DNA from: Micromonospora marina
GTDB lineage: Bacteria; Actinomycetota; Actinomycetes; Mycobacteriales; Micromonosporaceae
NCBI RefSeq assembly: GCF_900091565.1
Contig: NZ_FMCV01000031.1
Span: 1-54,675, forward strand
Length of the DNA: 54,675 nt
Direction of reading: 5' to 3'
The notes below the pieces were generated by a model. It searched no databases. It was not told the DNA's origin and saw only the letters and a program-made list of their open reading frames with translations. A program made the position numbers and the translations under genes. Every line of letters starts with the position of its first letter. The first letter of the stretch is position 1. Positions 16,614 to 24,156 of the stretch are shown here, piece after piece.

Positions 16614-17266
16614 GTGGCCAGCCGGTAACCGGCGCCGCGTACCGTCTCCAGCCGCTCCCGGCCGATCTTGCGGCGCAGGTAGCCGACGTAGACCTCCACC
16701 GCGTTCGGGGCGGTGTCGATCGAGGCGTCCCAGACGTGGTCCAGCAGCTCGGTCTTGGAGACCACCTCGCCGGGGCGGCGCATCAGGTAGTCAAGCAGCG
16801 CGTATTCACGGCTGGTCAGCACCACCTCGGCGTCGGCCCGGGTGACCCGGCGGCGGGCCGGGTCCAGGCGCAGGTCGCCGACGGTGAGCACGGCCGGCCG
16901 CCGGGGCGCGCCGCGGCGCAGCAACGCCCGCAACCGGGCCAGCAGGACCACGTACGAGAAGGGCTTGGTCAGGTAGTCGTCGGCGCCGCAGTCCAGGCCG
17001 TCGGCCTGGTCGTACTCGCCGTCCTTGGCCGACAGCATCAGCACCGGCAGCCAGCGCTGCTCGGCGCGCAGCCGGCGGACCACCTCGTAGCCGGAGAGAC
17101 CGGGCAGCATCACGTCGAGGACCATCGCGTCGTACTCGCCGTGCCGGGCCGCGTCCAGCCCGTCCGGGCCCGTGGCCGCCACGTCGACCACGAACCCCTC
17201 CGCCGACAGGCCCCGGCGCAGCGCCGCCGCGAGCCTCGTCTCGTCCTCCACCACCAGCAACCGCAC
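16610..17266 (-). CDS. OmpR/PhoB-family response regulator
   Basis: 218 residues from GTG 17266 (MRLLVVEDE), the usual family start; the nine residues available upstream are not conserved. The receiver domain has Asp51 as phosphoacceptor, acidic EDE near the N-terminus and Lys101 in LTKPF. The winged helix occupies about 125-218 (LTSREYALLDYLMRRPGEVVSKTELLDHVW, then VEVYVGYLRRKIG). It would bind promoter repeats as a dimer. It is followed by its kinase (four-base overlap) and is divergent from a LolA-like gene, which is the obvious first target. Confidence 0.92.
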   Translation of the reverse strand: MRLLVVEDETRLAAALRRGLSAEGFVVDVAATGPDGLDAARHGEYDAMVLDVMLPGLSGYEVVRRLRAEQRWLPVLMLSAKDGEYDQADGLDCGADDYLTKPFSYVVLLARLRALLRRGAPRRPAVLTVGDLRLDPARRRVTRADAEVVLTSREYALLDYLMRRPGEVVSKTELLDHVWDASIDTAPNAVEVYVGYLRRKIGRERLETVRGAGYRLAT

Positions 17267-17361
17267 CGGTCCAGGGTGCCACCACGGGGTCACCCGTAGG
17301 GGATCTCCTCAGCGTGGTCACAGCCACGATCGCGCAGCATGGTGCGCAGGAGGTGCACACT

Positions 17362-18468
17362 ATGTCCGTGATGAAGAACCGCGCCGTGCTGCGCTGGCTG
17401 GTCCCGGTGACCGCGGGGGTCGCCGTGATCGGCGGTGGCGCCGCCGTCGGCACGTTCGCCGCCGGCGCCGACCCGGCCCTGCCGCCGCGCAGCGCCGCCC
17501 AGCTCCTGGAGGACCTGCGCACGTCCCGCCTGGACGGGCTCTCCGGCACCGTGGTGCAGCGCGCCGACCTCGGCCTGCCGCCGATCGCCGCGCTCGCCGG
17601 CCGGGCCGCCGGCAACGACCTGGCCGGCCTGGTCTCCGGTACGCACACGCTGCGCGTCTGGTACGGCGGCGAGGACCGGCAGCGGCTCGCCCTGGTCGAC
17701 ACGCTCGGCGAACAGGACATCCTGCGCAACGGGCGCGACGTCTGGACCTGGAACAGTCGGGAGAACACCGCCACGCACCGGGTGCTGCCGGCCGACGCCC
17801 CGGAGCGGGCCACCGTGCCGGCCACCCCGGCCGACGCCGCGGACCGGGCGCTGGAGGCGATCGACCCGACCACGGCGGTCACCGTCGGCCGCACCGCGAC
17901 GGTGGCCGGGCGGGACGCGTACGAGCTGGTACTCACCCCGCGCGACACGGCGTCACTGGTGCACCAGGTCCGGATCGCGCTGGACGCGAAGGAGAAGGTG
18001 CCGCTGCGCCTGCAGGTGCTCGCCGACGGCCAGGACGAACCGGCGTTCCAGGTGGCGTTCACCCAGGTCGACTTCCGCACTCCGGAGGCGGACCAGTTCC
18101 GGTTCAACCCGCCGCCCGGGGTGAAGGTCACCGAGGCGACCGAGGGCGAGCGGCCCGCACCGGCCGGTAAGCGGTTCGACAAGAAGGACGCCGAGAAGCC
18201 GGACGTGCGTACCGTCGGCACCGGCTGGACCACCGTGGTGGTCGCCGAGATCGGCGACGCGGCGACCGGCGGCGCGAAGCCAGACGCGGACGCGCCTGAT
18301 GCCCAGATGCTGGCGCAGGTGCTCGGTGACCTGCCGAAGGTCAGCGGCGACTGGGGCAGCGGGCGGCTGCTCAGCGGCAAGCTGTTCAGCGTGCTGCTGA
18401 CCGACGACGGCCGGGTGATCGCCGGCCTGGTCACGCCGGAGCGGCTCTACGAGGCCGCAAAGGGCTGA
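17362..18468 (+). CDS. LolA-like / RseB-fold exported protein
   Basis: 368 residues from ATG 17362 with AGGAGG eight bases upstream. The N-terminus has one hydrophobic segment (LVPVTAGVAVIGGGAAVGTFAA), probably a signal or anchor. The body reads like the LolA/RseB fold: SAAQLLEDLRTSRLDGLSGTV, RVWYGGEDRQRLALVD, DVWTWNSREN and AYELVLTPRDTASLVHQVRIALD. In actinobacteria such proteins sit beside two-component pairs and may monitor the envelope. It is divergent from the response regulator here, which supports a shared envelope-stress circuit. A terminator hairpin follows. Confidence 0.75.
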   Translation: MSVMKNRAVLRWLVPVTAGVAVIGGGAAVGTFAAGADPALPPRSAAQLLEDLRTSRLDGLSGTVVQRADLGLPPIAALAGRAAGNDLAGLVSGTHTLRVWYGGEDRQRLALVDTLGEQDILRNGRDVWTWNSRENTATHRVLPADAPERATVPATPADAADRALEAIDPTTAVTVGRTATVAGRDAYELVLTPRDTASLVHQVRIALDAKEKVPLRLQVLADGQDEPAFQVAFTQVDFRTPEADQFRFNPPPGVKVTEATEGERPAPAGKRFDKKDAEKPDVRTVGTGWTTVVVAEIGDAATGGAKPDADAPDAQMLAQVLGDLPKVSGDWGSGRLLSGKLFSVLLTDDGRVIAGLVTPERLYEAAKG

Positions 18469-18480
18469 GAACTGCCGTGC

Positions 18481-18514
18481 CCGGGGCTCGGCCGGCTGAC
18501 GCCGGCCGGGCCCC
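18481..18514. terminator. Hairpin after the LolA-like gene
   Basis: CGGGGC-CGGCCGGC and GCCGGCCG-GCCCCG pair around a TGAC loop, with a single bulged base on each arm. It lies 13 bases after the stop codon. There is no T run. Confidence 0.7.
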
Positions 18515-18574
18515 GAGTCGTGTCCGGGCTTGGTCCGGTGGCGGCCGACGCGCTATCTTTCTCAGTTCAGGCAC

Positions 18575-18605
18575 AAAAAAGGAATGGCTTCTGAATGCCA
18601 TTCCT
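18575..18605 (-). terminator. Intrinsic terminator read on the minus strand, in the helD leader
   Basis: AGGAATGGC (18580-18588) and GCCATTCCT (18597-18605) form a perfect nine-base stem. On the minus strand the stem is followed by six Ts (18575-18580), a textbook Rho-independent terminator. No minus-strand gene lies to its right, so it would stop antisense transcription from helD; alternatively, the stem acts in the plus-strand leader. Confidence 0.55.
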
Positions 18606-18634
18606 GCGGCAATTCTAGTCAATGAGGAGCCGGA

Positions 18635-20932
18635 TTGTCAACGCACTCCGACGTGTCGGCTGACCTGCGCCAGGACGACGAGATCGGCCGGGAGCAGGAA
18701 TACGTTTCGATGCTGTACGACCGGCTGGACGGTATGCGGGAACAGGCCGCCCGGCGGCTCGACGAGGAGTTGCGCCACACCGGTGGCACGCAGCAGGCCC
18801 GGTCGCAGCGCGACTCGACGGTGGCGATGTACGCCGACCAGGTCGAGCAGTTCGCCGCGGTGGAGAGCGGCCTGTGCTTCGGCCGCCTCGACGGCGACGA
18901 CGACTCGGTCCGCTACATCGGCCGGATCGGGATCTTCGACACCTCCGGCGACTACGACCCGCTGCTGATGGACTGGCGCGCGCCCGCGGCCCGCCCGTTC
19001 TACCTGGCAACCGCCGCCAGCCCGCAGGGCGTACGCCGCCGGCGCCACCTGCGGACCCGGGACCGGAAGGTGACCGGGCTCAACGACGAGGTGCTGGACA
19101 TCGCCGCCGCCTCCCCCACCGCCCACGAGGAGCTGACCGGCGAGGCGTCGCTGCTCGCCGCGCTCAACGCCGGGCGCACCGGCCGGATGCGGGACATCGT
19201 CGAGACCATCCAGGCCGAGCAGGACCGGATCATCCGCGCCGACCTGCCCGGCGTGATGGTGGTGCAGGGCGGGCCCGGCACCGGCAAGACCGCCGTGGCG
19301 TTGCACCGGGCCGCGTACCTGCTCTACACCCACCGCCAGCAGCTCTCCACCCGGGGCGTGCTGCTGGTCGGCCCGAATGCCACGTTCCTGCGGTACATCT
19401 CCCAGGTGCTGCCCACGCTGGCCGAGACCGGCGTGCTGCTGCGTACCCAGGCCGACCTGTTCCCCGGCGTGCACGCCCGGCGCACCGAGCCGGCCACCAC
19501 CGCCGCGCTCAAGGGCCGCGCGGTGCTGGCCGACGTGCTCGCCGCGGCGGTCCGCGACCGGCAGTGGGTGCCGGACGAGCCGGTCACCATCGAGCTGCCG
19601 CAGCGGGAGGTGCTGACGCTCGACCCGGAGACCGTGCGGCAGGCCCGCGACCGGGTACGCCGCACCGGCCGCCCGCACAACCTGGCCCGCGCCCTGTTCG
19701 ACGTGGAGATCGTGCACGCGCTCGCCGACCAGGTGGCCGAGCGGATCGGCGCCGACCCGCTGGGCGGGGAGAACCTGCTCTCCGAGGCCGACCGCGCGGA
19801 GATCCGCCGCGAGCTGCGCGAGGAGCCGGAGATCCGGGCCGCGCTGGACGAGCTGTGGCCGGTGCTGACCCCGCAACGCCTGCTCGCCGACCTGTACGCC
19901 TCGCCGGAACGGATCGCCACCGCCGCGCCGATGCTCACCGGCACCGAACGGGCCGCGCTGCACCGCGAGCCCGGCGGCTGGACGCCCGCCGACGTGCCGC
20001 TGCTGGACGAGGCCGCCGAGCTGCTCGGCGAGGACGAGCGCGCCGCCGTCGCCCGCCGGGAGCGGATCCGGGCGCTGGAACGCGAGTACGCCGAGGGTGT
20101 GCTGGAGATCTGGCGCGGCTCCCGCTCCATCGACGTGGAGGACGAGGCCGACGGCGGTGAGATCCTCGGCGTCACCGACCTGATCGACGCCGACCGGCTC
20201 TCCGAGCGGCAGGAGGAGTCCGACCGGCTCACCACCGCCCAGCGCGCCGCCGCCGACCGCACCTGGGCGTTCGGGCACGTGATCGTCGACGAGGCGCAGG
20301 AGCTGTCCCCCATGGCGTGGCGGCTGCTGATGCGCCGCTGCCCGAGCCGGTCCATGACGATCGTCGGCGACGTGGCGCAGACCGGCGCGCTCGCGGGCAC
20401 GCCGTCGTGGGACGAGGCCCTGGCGCCGTACGTGGCGGACCGGTGGCGGCTGGAGGAGCTGACGGTCAGCTACCGCACCCCGGCCGAGATCATGGCGGTC
20501 GCCGCCGACGTGCTCGCCGAGATCGACCCGGCGCTACGGCCGCCCCGCTCGGTACGCGCCACCGGCGTACCGCCGTGGGACCGGACCGTACCGGCGGACC
20601 GGCTCGGGACGGAGCTGGTCGAGGCGACGGCCCGCGAGGCCGCGTCGCTGGGCGACGGGCGGCTCGGCGTGCTGGTGCCGACCGGCCGGGTCGACGAGCT
20701 GGGCGGCGCGGTCGTGGCGGCGCTGCCGGAGGCGGCGGTGGGCGAGCAACCGGAGCTGGCGAACCGGGTGGTGGTGCTGACCACCGAGCAGGCCAAGGGC
20801 CTGGAGTTCGACTCGGTGCTGGTGGTCGACCCGGCCCGGATCGTCGCCGAGTCCCCGAGGGGCCACAGCGACCTCTACGTGGCCCTCACGAGAGCCACCC
20901 AGCGCCTGGGCATCCTCCGCACCCCCTCCTGA
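18635..20932 (+). CDS. HelD-like UvrD-family helicase
   Basis: 765 residues. An N-terminal coiled coil (residues about 10-80: EIGREQEYVSMLYDRLDGMREQAA) precedes the superfamily 1 helicase core, with Walker A GGPGTGKTAV at 212-221, Walker B HVIVDEAQELSP near 550, motif SYRTP near 610 and a C-terminal VLTTEQAKGLEFDSVLVVD and ALTRATQRL. HelD proteins bind RNA polymerase, open its clamp and recycle stalled complexes; some actinobacterial members confer rifamycin tolerance. The start is TTG 18635, chosen for GAGGAG five bases upstream. The leader carries an unusual hairpin. The class within HelD was not determined. Confidence 0.87.
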   Translation: MSTHSDVSADLRQDDEIGREQEYVSMLYDRLDGMREQAARRLDEELRHTGGTQQARSQRDSTVAMYADQVEQFAAVESGLCFGRLDGDDDSVRYIGRIGIFDTSGDYDPLLMDWRAPAARPFYLATAASPQGVRRRRHLRTRDRKVTGLNDEVLDIAAASPTAHEELTGEASLLAALNAGRTGRMRDIVETIQAEQDRIIRADLPGVMVVQGGPGTGKTAVALHRAAYLLYTHRQQLSTRGVLLVGPNATFLRYISQVLPTLAETGVLLRTQADLFPGVHARRTEPATTAALKGRAVLADVLAAAVRDRQWVPDEPVTIELPQREVLTLDPETVRQARDRVRRTGRPHNLARALFDVEIVHALADQVAERIGADPLGGENLLSEADRAEIRRELREEPEIRAALDELWPVLTPQRLLADLYASPERIATAAPMLTGTERAALHREPGGWTPADVPLLDEAAELLGEDERAAVARRERIRALEREYAEGVLEIWRGSRSIDVEDEADGGEILGVTDLIDADRLSERQEESDRLTTAQRAAADRTWAFGHVIVDEAQELSPMAWRLLMRRCPSRSMTIVGDVAQTGALAGTPSWDEALAPYVADRWRLEELTVSYRTPAEIMAVAADVLAEIDPALRPPRSVRATGVPPWDRTVPADRLGTELVEATAREAASLGDGRLGVLVPTGRVDELGGAVVAALPEAAVGEQPELANRVVVLTTEQAKGLEFDSVLVVDPARIVAESPRGHSDLYVALTRATQRLGILRTPS

Positions 20933-21087
20933 CAGTGATGATGTGGGAGCGGGTCACCCGCCCGTGCTCCTCGCGCCCCGGTACAAGATCGGCGCTCCTG
21001 CGCCAGATCGGGGAAGTTGCTATGTCACGCCCGCCCTGACCACACCACTTCCCCGAGGTGGCGGCGGCAGCGACCGCAGACAGGGTG

Positions 21088-21114
21088 GCGGGGGCGGCCG
21101 GCGGCCACCCCCGC
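21088..21114. terminator. Hairpin between convergent genes
   Basis: GCGGGGGCGGCC (21088-21099) pairs with GGCCACCCCCGC (21103-21114), one mismatch, three-base loop. It is placed between helD and the convergent small gene and can end both transcripts. Confidence 0.65.
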
Positions 21115-21130
21115 TGCGCGTTCGTGCCGG

Positions 21131-21553
21131 TCAGCCCAGGTTGGGGCGGTCGTTGGTGAAGTTGCCCACCTGGGCACCGGTGGCCGAGTTGTCGCTCGTG
21201 GAACCACCGGCCGGGGTGCTCAGGCCGCCCGTGCTCGCGTCACCGGTCGTCGTCGGCGCGACCTTGCCCGGGTGCCTCTCCGGCTGGCGGGCCACCCGGC
21301 GCACACTCGCCGGGCCGGCCGTACCGCCGGTCGTGGTCACCGCACCCTGCCCCCGGGTCGGTCCGCCGTCGCGCAGCACCGTCGGGTCGACCGGCACGTC
21401 CGCCGGGTCGTCCGGGTCGAGTTCCTGCCGCACCCGCTCGACGTCGGTCTGCGGCACCGTGACCTCGTCCAGCGCACCCTCGCCGTACACGCCTCCGGCG
21501 ACCCGCTGCTCGGCCCGCCGGGCGGCGTCCTGCCGCATGTCGTCCTCACGCAC
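21131..21553 (-). CDS. Hypothetical low-complexity acidic protein
   Basis: 140 residues from GTG 21551-21553, which has GAGG eight bases upstream. The N-terminal third is charged and helical (MRQDAARRAEQRVAGGVYGEG). The rest is rich in Asp, Pro, Thr and Gly (DPDDPADVPVDPTVLRDGG, TTTGGTAG), suggesting disorder. No signal peptide or membrane span is seen. I do not recognise a family; the gene looks real from its codon bias and its convergence on a terminator. It is divergent from the small membrane protein gene at 21818. Confidence 0.55.
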   Translation of the reverse strand: MREDDMRQDAARRAEQRVAGGVYGEGALDEVTVPQTDVERVRQELDPDDPADVPVDPTVLRDGGPTRGQGAVTTTGGTAGPASVRRVARQPERHPGKVAPTTTGDASTGGLSTPAGGSTSDNSATGAQVGNFTNDRPNLG

Positions 21554-21817
21554 GTCAACCACCTCGCAGCTCTCTCGGGTATCGGTGTTGCGTGCCCGAG
21601 GGTGGGTCGCTGAAACCGGAACCGGCACCCGAACGGCCCGGCGCGTACCCGGATGTCCGGTTCGGGAACATCACGCCGACCGGCGGTTACCTTGTCTCCG
21701 GGCCCGGGTAGACCCAGGGTGCCCCCGCCAACGAGCGCGAACCGCGCCGTGGCCGACCTGCGGTAGCGGGGCGAGGGTGTGCAGGTTAACGACTCATCAA
21801 ATCCTGAGGAGGACCAG

Positions 21818-22192
21818 ATGAGCACGCAGGCTGCATCCACCAGGCCGATGAACCGGCCGATGTCCGACGTCCAGAACCGGTCGAGCATGCAGGACACGTC
21901 GACCCGGCAGATGCCGTCGATGCACGACGGCCACCGGGAGCAGATGCCGTCCCCGGGTACGGAGACGAAGCAGGCGTTCCTGACCACCGAGTTCTGGGTG
22001 TACGCCGCAGCGGTCGCGGTCGTCGTGATCGCCGCGTTCTGGCGAGGCGCCGCCACCGACGGCCTGAACATCAACAACCCGAATCAGGCCTGGTGGTACC
22101 TGACCGCGCTGACCGGCGCGTACCTGGTCAGCCGTGGCCTGTCGAAGGCGGGCAGCGCGCGCCGCTCCGGCAAGGAGCGCCGCGGACGCTGA
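21818..22192 (+). CDS. Small membrane protein, hypothetical
   Basis: 124 residues. The first 50 are polar and methionine-rich (MNRPMSDVQNRSSMQDTSTR). Two hydrophobic segments follow (FWVYAAAVAVVVIAAFW at about 64-80 and AWWYLTALTGAYLVSRGL at about 98-115), then a basic tail (SARRSGKERRGR). Topology with both ends inside is likely. GAGGAGG lies eight bases before ATG 21818. The function is unknown; such two-span proteins are common in Micromonosporaceae. A perfect terminator hairpin follows 20 bases after the stop. Confidence 0.65.
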   Translation: MSTQAASTRPMNRPMSDVQNRSSMQDTSTRQMPSMHDGHREQMPSPGTETKQAFLTTEFWVYAAAVAVVVIAAFWRGAATDGLNINNPNQAWWYLTALTGAYLVSRGLSKAGSARRSGKERRGR

Positions 22193-22211
22193 CCGCACGC
22201 CGCGCGAACGG

Positions 22212-22243
22212 CGACGCCCCCGGGATCCGTCCCGGGGGCGTCG
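22212..22243. terminator. 13-bp perfect terminator hairpin
   Basis: CGACGCCCCCGGG (22212-22224) and its exact complement (22231-22243) enclose a six-base loop. It sits between the small membrane protein and the convergent spo0M-like gene and serves both. Confidence 0.75.
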
Positions 22244-22253
22244 TCGCATGTGC

Positions 22254-23243
22254 TCACTCCTCGCCGAAGTCCCCGAAGTCGTCGCCGCCCTCGAACGCGT
22301 CCTCGATCATCTCACCGGCGACCATGCCGCCGACGACACCGAGCGCGGCGCCCGCGACCACGCCGCCCATGCCCGGACCGCGCCGCCCGTGGCCGGCGTA
22401 GCCGTGGTGACCCGGGTAGCCGTGGCCGCCGCCGTGCGGCATGCCGAAGCCCTGGGCCCGCAGGCTGCCGTAGCGGCCGGTGGTCTCCCGCAGCCAGCCG
22501 TCGACGACCTGCACCCAGTCGGTGCGGCCGGCGTCGCTGTGCGGGATCGAGTACCGCCCGATGGCGTCGTGCCCGGCGCTGAGGAAGCCGCCGCGCTTGT
22601 CGCACTCCAGGATCACCTCGACGCCCTGCTGGCTGGTCACGAACGTCAGCTCGACCTCGGTGACCGTCTGCGCGTACTGCGGCGCGGCGAAGAACTCGAT
22701 CTCCTGGTAGAACGGCAGCGTCTGCGGCACGCCGTAGATGTGGCCCCGCTCCAGGTCGGCGTGCTTGAACCGGAAGCCGAGCGCCTGGAACGCCTCCAGG
22801 ATCCGCTCGTGGATCGGCAGCGGGTGCACCGACACCTGGTCCAGGTCCGACTTGTCGACCGCGCGGGCCACCGCCAGCTCGGTCCGCAGGCCCATGGTCA
22901 TGCCGTGCAGGCGCTGGCCGTACACGTCGGTGATCGGGGTCTCCCACGGCACCGGCATCTGGAACGGGATGGAGAGCTGCTGCTTCGGTGCCAGCTCGAA
23001 GGCGCCGCTGACCGGCATCCGGTGGAACTCCATCACGCCCGCGAACTCGTGGTCGCCGCTCTCGATCTCGACCCGGGTCACCAGACCGACGGCGATCTGC
23101 TCGATGCGGGCCGGGGCGTCGCCGCCGACCAGGTTCACGTGCCCGTCCAGGGCCAGGCCCGGCCGGGTGTTCGGGTTGGTGAGCACCGTGTCGACGCTCG
23201 GACCGCCCACGCCGAACGCGCTCAACATCTTCTTGAAGACCAT
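22254..23243 (-). CDS. Spo0M-family (arrestin-like) sporulation protein
   Basis: 329 residues. MVFKKMLSAFGVGGPSVDTVL, PGLALDGHVNLVGGD, VEFHRMPVSGAFEL-like (MEFHRMPVSG here) and QLSIPFQMPVPWETPIT are typical of SpoOM proteins, an arrestin-fold family that influences sporulation onset in Bacillus and is widespread in actinobacteria. Residues about 1-250 form the fold. The tail is glycine/histidine-rich (GMPHGGGHGYPGHHGYAGHG), then a hydrophobic glycine segment and an acidic end (EGGDDFGDFGEE). The start ATG 23241-23243 follows GGGAG. It stands alone between terminator and DeoR operon. The histidine-rich tail may bind metal. Confidence 0.82.
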   Translation of the reverse strand: MVFKKMLSAFGVGGPSVDTVLTNPNTRPGLALDGHVNLVGGDAPARIEQIAVGLVTRVEIESGDHEFAGVMEFHRMPVSGAFELAPKQQLSIPFQMPVPWETPITDVYGQRLHGMTMGLRTELAVARAVDKSDLDQVSVHPLPIHERILEAFQALGFRFKHADLERGHIYGVPQTLPFYQEIEFFAAPQYAQTVTEVELTFVTSQQGVEVILECDKRGGFLSAGHDAIGRYSIPHSDAGRTDWVQVVDGWLRETTGRYGSLRAQGFGMPHGGGHGYPGHHGYAGHGRRGPGMGGVVAGAALGVVGGMVAGEMIEDAFEGGDDFGDFGEE

Positions 23244-23345
23244 CGGTCACTCCCTGCGACTGCGCTCCGACATGGACCGTCGAGCGCCTCGTCAGGGCAC
23301 CCTAGACGGTGGGGCTGAGAAGTGCCTGTGAGGCGCGCCGTGGCC

Positions 23346-24122
23346 TCAGTCCGCCCGGACCACCACCAGCTCGCCGACCTGCTCACCGAGCTGCCGGCGG
23401 GCCTCTGGCGGCAGGCCGGCGTCGGTGATCAGCAGGTCGGCCTCCTCCAGCGGCGCGATGGTGGCGATGCCGATGGTCTCCCACTTGGTGTGGTCGGCCA
23501 GCACCACCAGCCGGCGCGCGGACCCGATCAGCCGCCGGTTCACCGCCGCCTCCAGCAGGTTGGGCGTGGTGAAGCCGGTACGCGGGCTCATCCCGTGCAC
23601 GCCGAGGAACAGCAGGTCGACGTTGAGCGCGGCGATGGCCGCCTCGGCGACCGGGCCGGTCAGCGCGTCCGACGGGGTACGGATGCCACCGGTCAACACC
23701 ACTGTCTGGTCGGCGCGGGGATTCTGGTAGAGCGCGTCGGCGACCGGGATCGAGTTGGTGACCACCGTCAGCCCGCGTATCTCGGCCAGCCGGGCGGCCA
23801 GCGCAGCGGTGGTGGTGCCGGCGGACAACGCGACCGCCATTCCCGGCTCGACCAGCCCGGCGGCCCGCTCCACGATGGCGCGCTTCTCGGCCTGCTGGCG
23901 CACCGACTTGGCGGCGAAGCCGGGTTCCTCGGTGGAGCCGGGTCCGGCGAGCGTCGCGCCGCCGTGCACCTTGTCGATCAGGCCGCGGTCGGCCAGCACC
24001 TCCAGGTCCCGGCGGATCGTCATGTCGGACACGCCGAAGCGGCTGACCAGGTGACTGACCCGGACGCCGCCGCGCTGGCGGATCAACTCCAGGATGGCGC
24101 TCTGCCGTTGCTGGGCGAGCAT
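23346..24122 (-). CDS. DeoR-family sugar regulator
   Basis: 258 residues from ATG 24120-24122 with GAGGAGG upstream. The N-terminal HTH (RQSAILELIRQRGGVRVSHLVSRFGVSDMTIRRDLEVLADRGL, residues about 6-49) and VHGGAT are DeoR hallmarks. The DeoRC sensor domain has VALSAGTTTAALA, LTVVTNSIPVADAL, LTGGIR and ADHTKW. It usually represses sugar genes and is released by a phosphosugar. It follows the beta-galactosidase gene by 34 bases on the same strand, so it probably controls this gene and the divergent ABC transporter operon through the GTTG repeats at 26198-26232. Confidence 0.9.
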   Translation of the reverse strand: MLAQQRQSAILELIRQRGGVRVSHLVSRFGVSDMTIRRDLEVLADRGLIDKVHGGATLAGPGSTEEPGFAAKSVRQQAEKRAIVERAAGLVEPGMAVALSAGTTTAALAARLAEIRGLTVVTNSIPVADALYQNPRADQTVVLTGGIRTPSDALTGPVAEAAIAALNVDLLFLGVHGMSPRTGFTTPNLLEAAVNRRLIGSARRLVVLADHTKWETIGIATIAPLEEADLLITDAGLPPEARRQLGEQVGELVVVRAD

Positions 24123-24156
24123 GGGAACCTCCTCGGCGCGAACGGCCACGTACCGG

